A stretch of 13,352 bases of DNA from the NCBI GenBank assembly GCA_964390795.1, contig CAYMLQ010000137.1, forward strand, positions 1 to 13,352, given 5' to 3'. Shown here piece by piece: positions 13,298-13,352 of this stretch (its first letter is position 1; each line of letters starts with the position of its first letter). A program made the position numbers and the translations under genes. The notes beneath the pieces were generated by a model. That model did not search any database, was not told the DNA's origin, and worked only from the letters and a program-made list of their open reading frames with translations. Source of the stretch: CAYMLQ01 sp964390795. GTDB lineage: Bacteria > Verrucomicrobiota > Kiritimatiellia > RFP12 > UBA1067.

Positions 13298-13352
13298 GCT
13301 TTGGAAGCGGCGGACGACTCTATGCCCGCAAACGCGGCCAGCTCCGGAATCG
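13298..13352 (-). pseudogene. Second RAYT C-terminal fragment at the window edge
   Basis: All 55 bases equal 12956-13010, an offset of 342 bp, and continue past the window. On the minus strand this is the same IPELAAFAGIESSAASKA segment, but here it breaks off after SKA and joins the repeat array. An upstream RAYT copy, intact or not, may lie beyond the right edge. Confidence 0.8.

Overview
The window looks like accessory chromosome from a high-GC, Gram-negative-type bacterium, possibly of the PVC superphylum (Kiritimatiellota, Lentisphaerota or Verrucomicrobiota). That placement is an inference from the secreted SGNH/beta-helix glycan enzyme, the strongly C-ending codon use, leaderless-looking promoters and dense intergenic repeats. 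No rRNA or other marker gene confirms it.

Layout. 1-810: no confident gene; REP-like half-elements, a small minus-strand ORF beside a G10 tract, a TTGTAG/CTACAA/TTGTAG hairpin set and a CATGTC inverted repeat. 814-2620: an overlapping two-gene signalling unit, a receiver plus HisKA_3 kinase and a NarL-type regulator. 2671-4542: an ABC exporter with eight CGACCTC heptamers inside its coding sequence. 4850-6013: a lower-GC AAA ATPase/DUF4143 gene with its own promoter. 6307-7115 (minus): a mini-operon of DUF4160 and DUF2442 genes flanked by two tiny ORFs. 7209-7298: a REPIN-like element with perfect 28-bp arms. 7537-9009: a short uvrC. 9080-9858 (minus): a UPF0175-like antitoxin and a DUF3368 PIN toxin with an operator around the antitoxin ribosome-binding site. 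9930-12701 (minus): a secreted 923-residue SGNH hydrolase fused to a GH141-like beta-helix. 12808-13352: a deleted REP-associated transposase (RAYT) with inverted copies of a 25-bp repeat around it and a second RAYT fragment at the right edge.

The most unusual signal is the repeat layer. Three arrays, each of exactly five heptamers of consensus (C/G)TTGA(A/G)(A/C), lie in the same orientation between genes: two in convergent gaps and one directly before uvrC. A second heptamer family (CGACCTC, reverse GAGGTCG) has expanded in frame in the ABC exporter and has a two-unit relic just before the third array. REP-like inverted repeats and a decayed RAYT form a further layer. The genes themselves mostly belong to known families. 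Any new biology is more likely in the heptamer arrays, the repeat-RAYT relationship, or the small ORFs around DUF4160/DUF2442.
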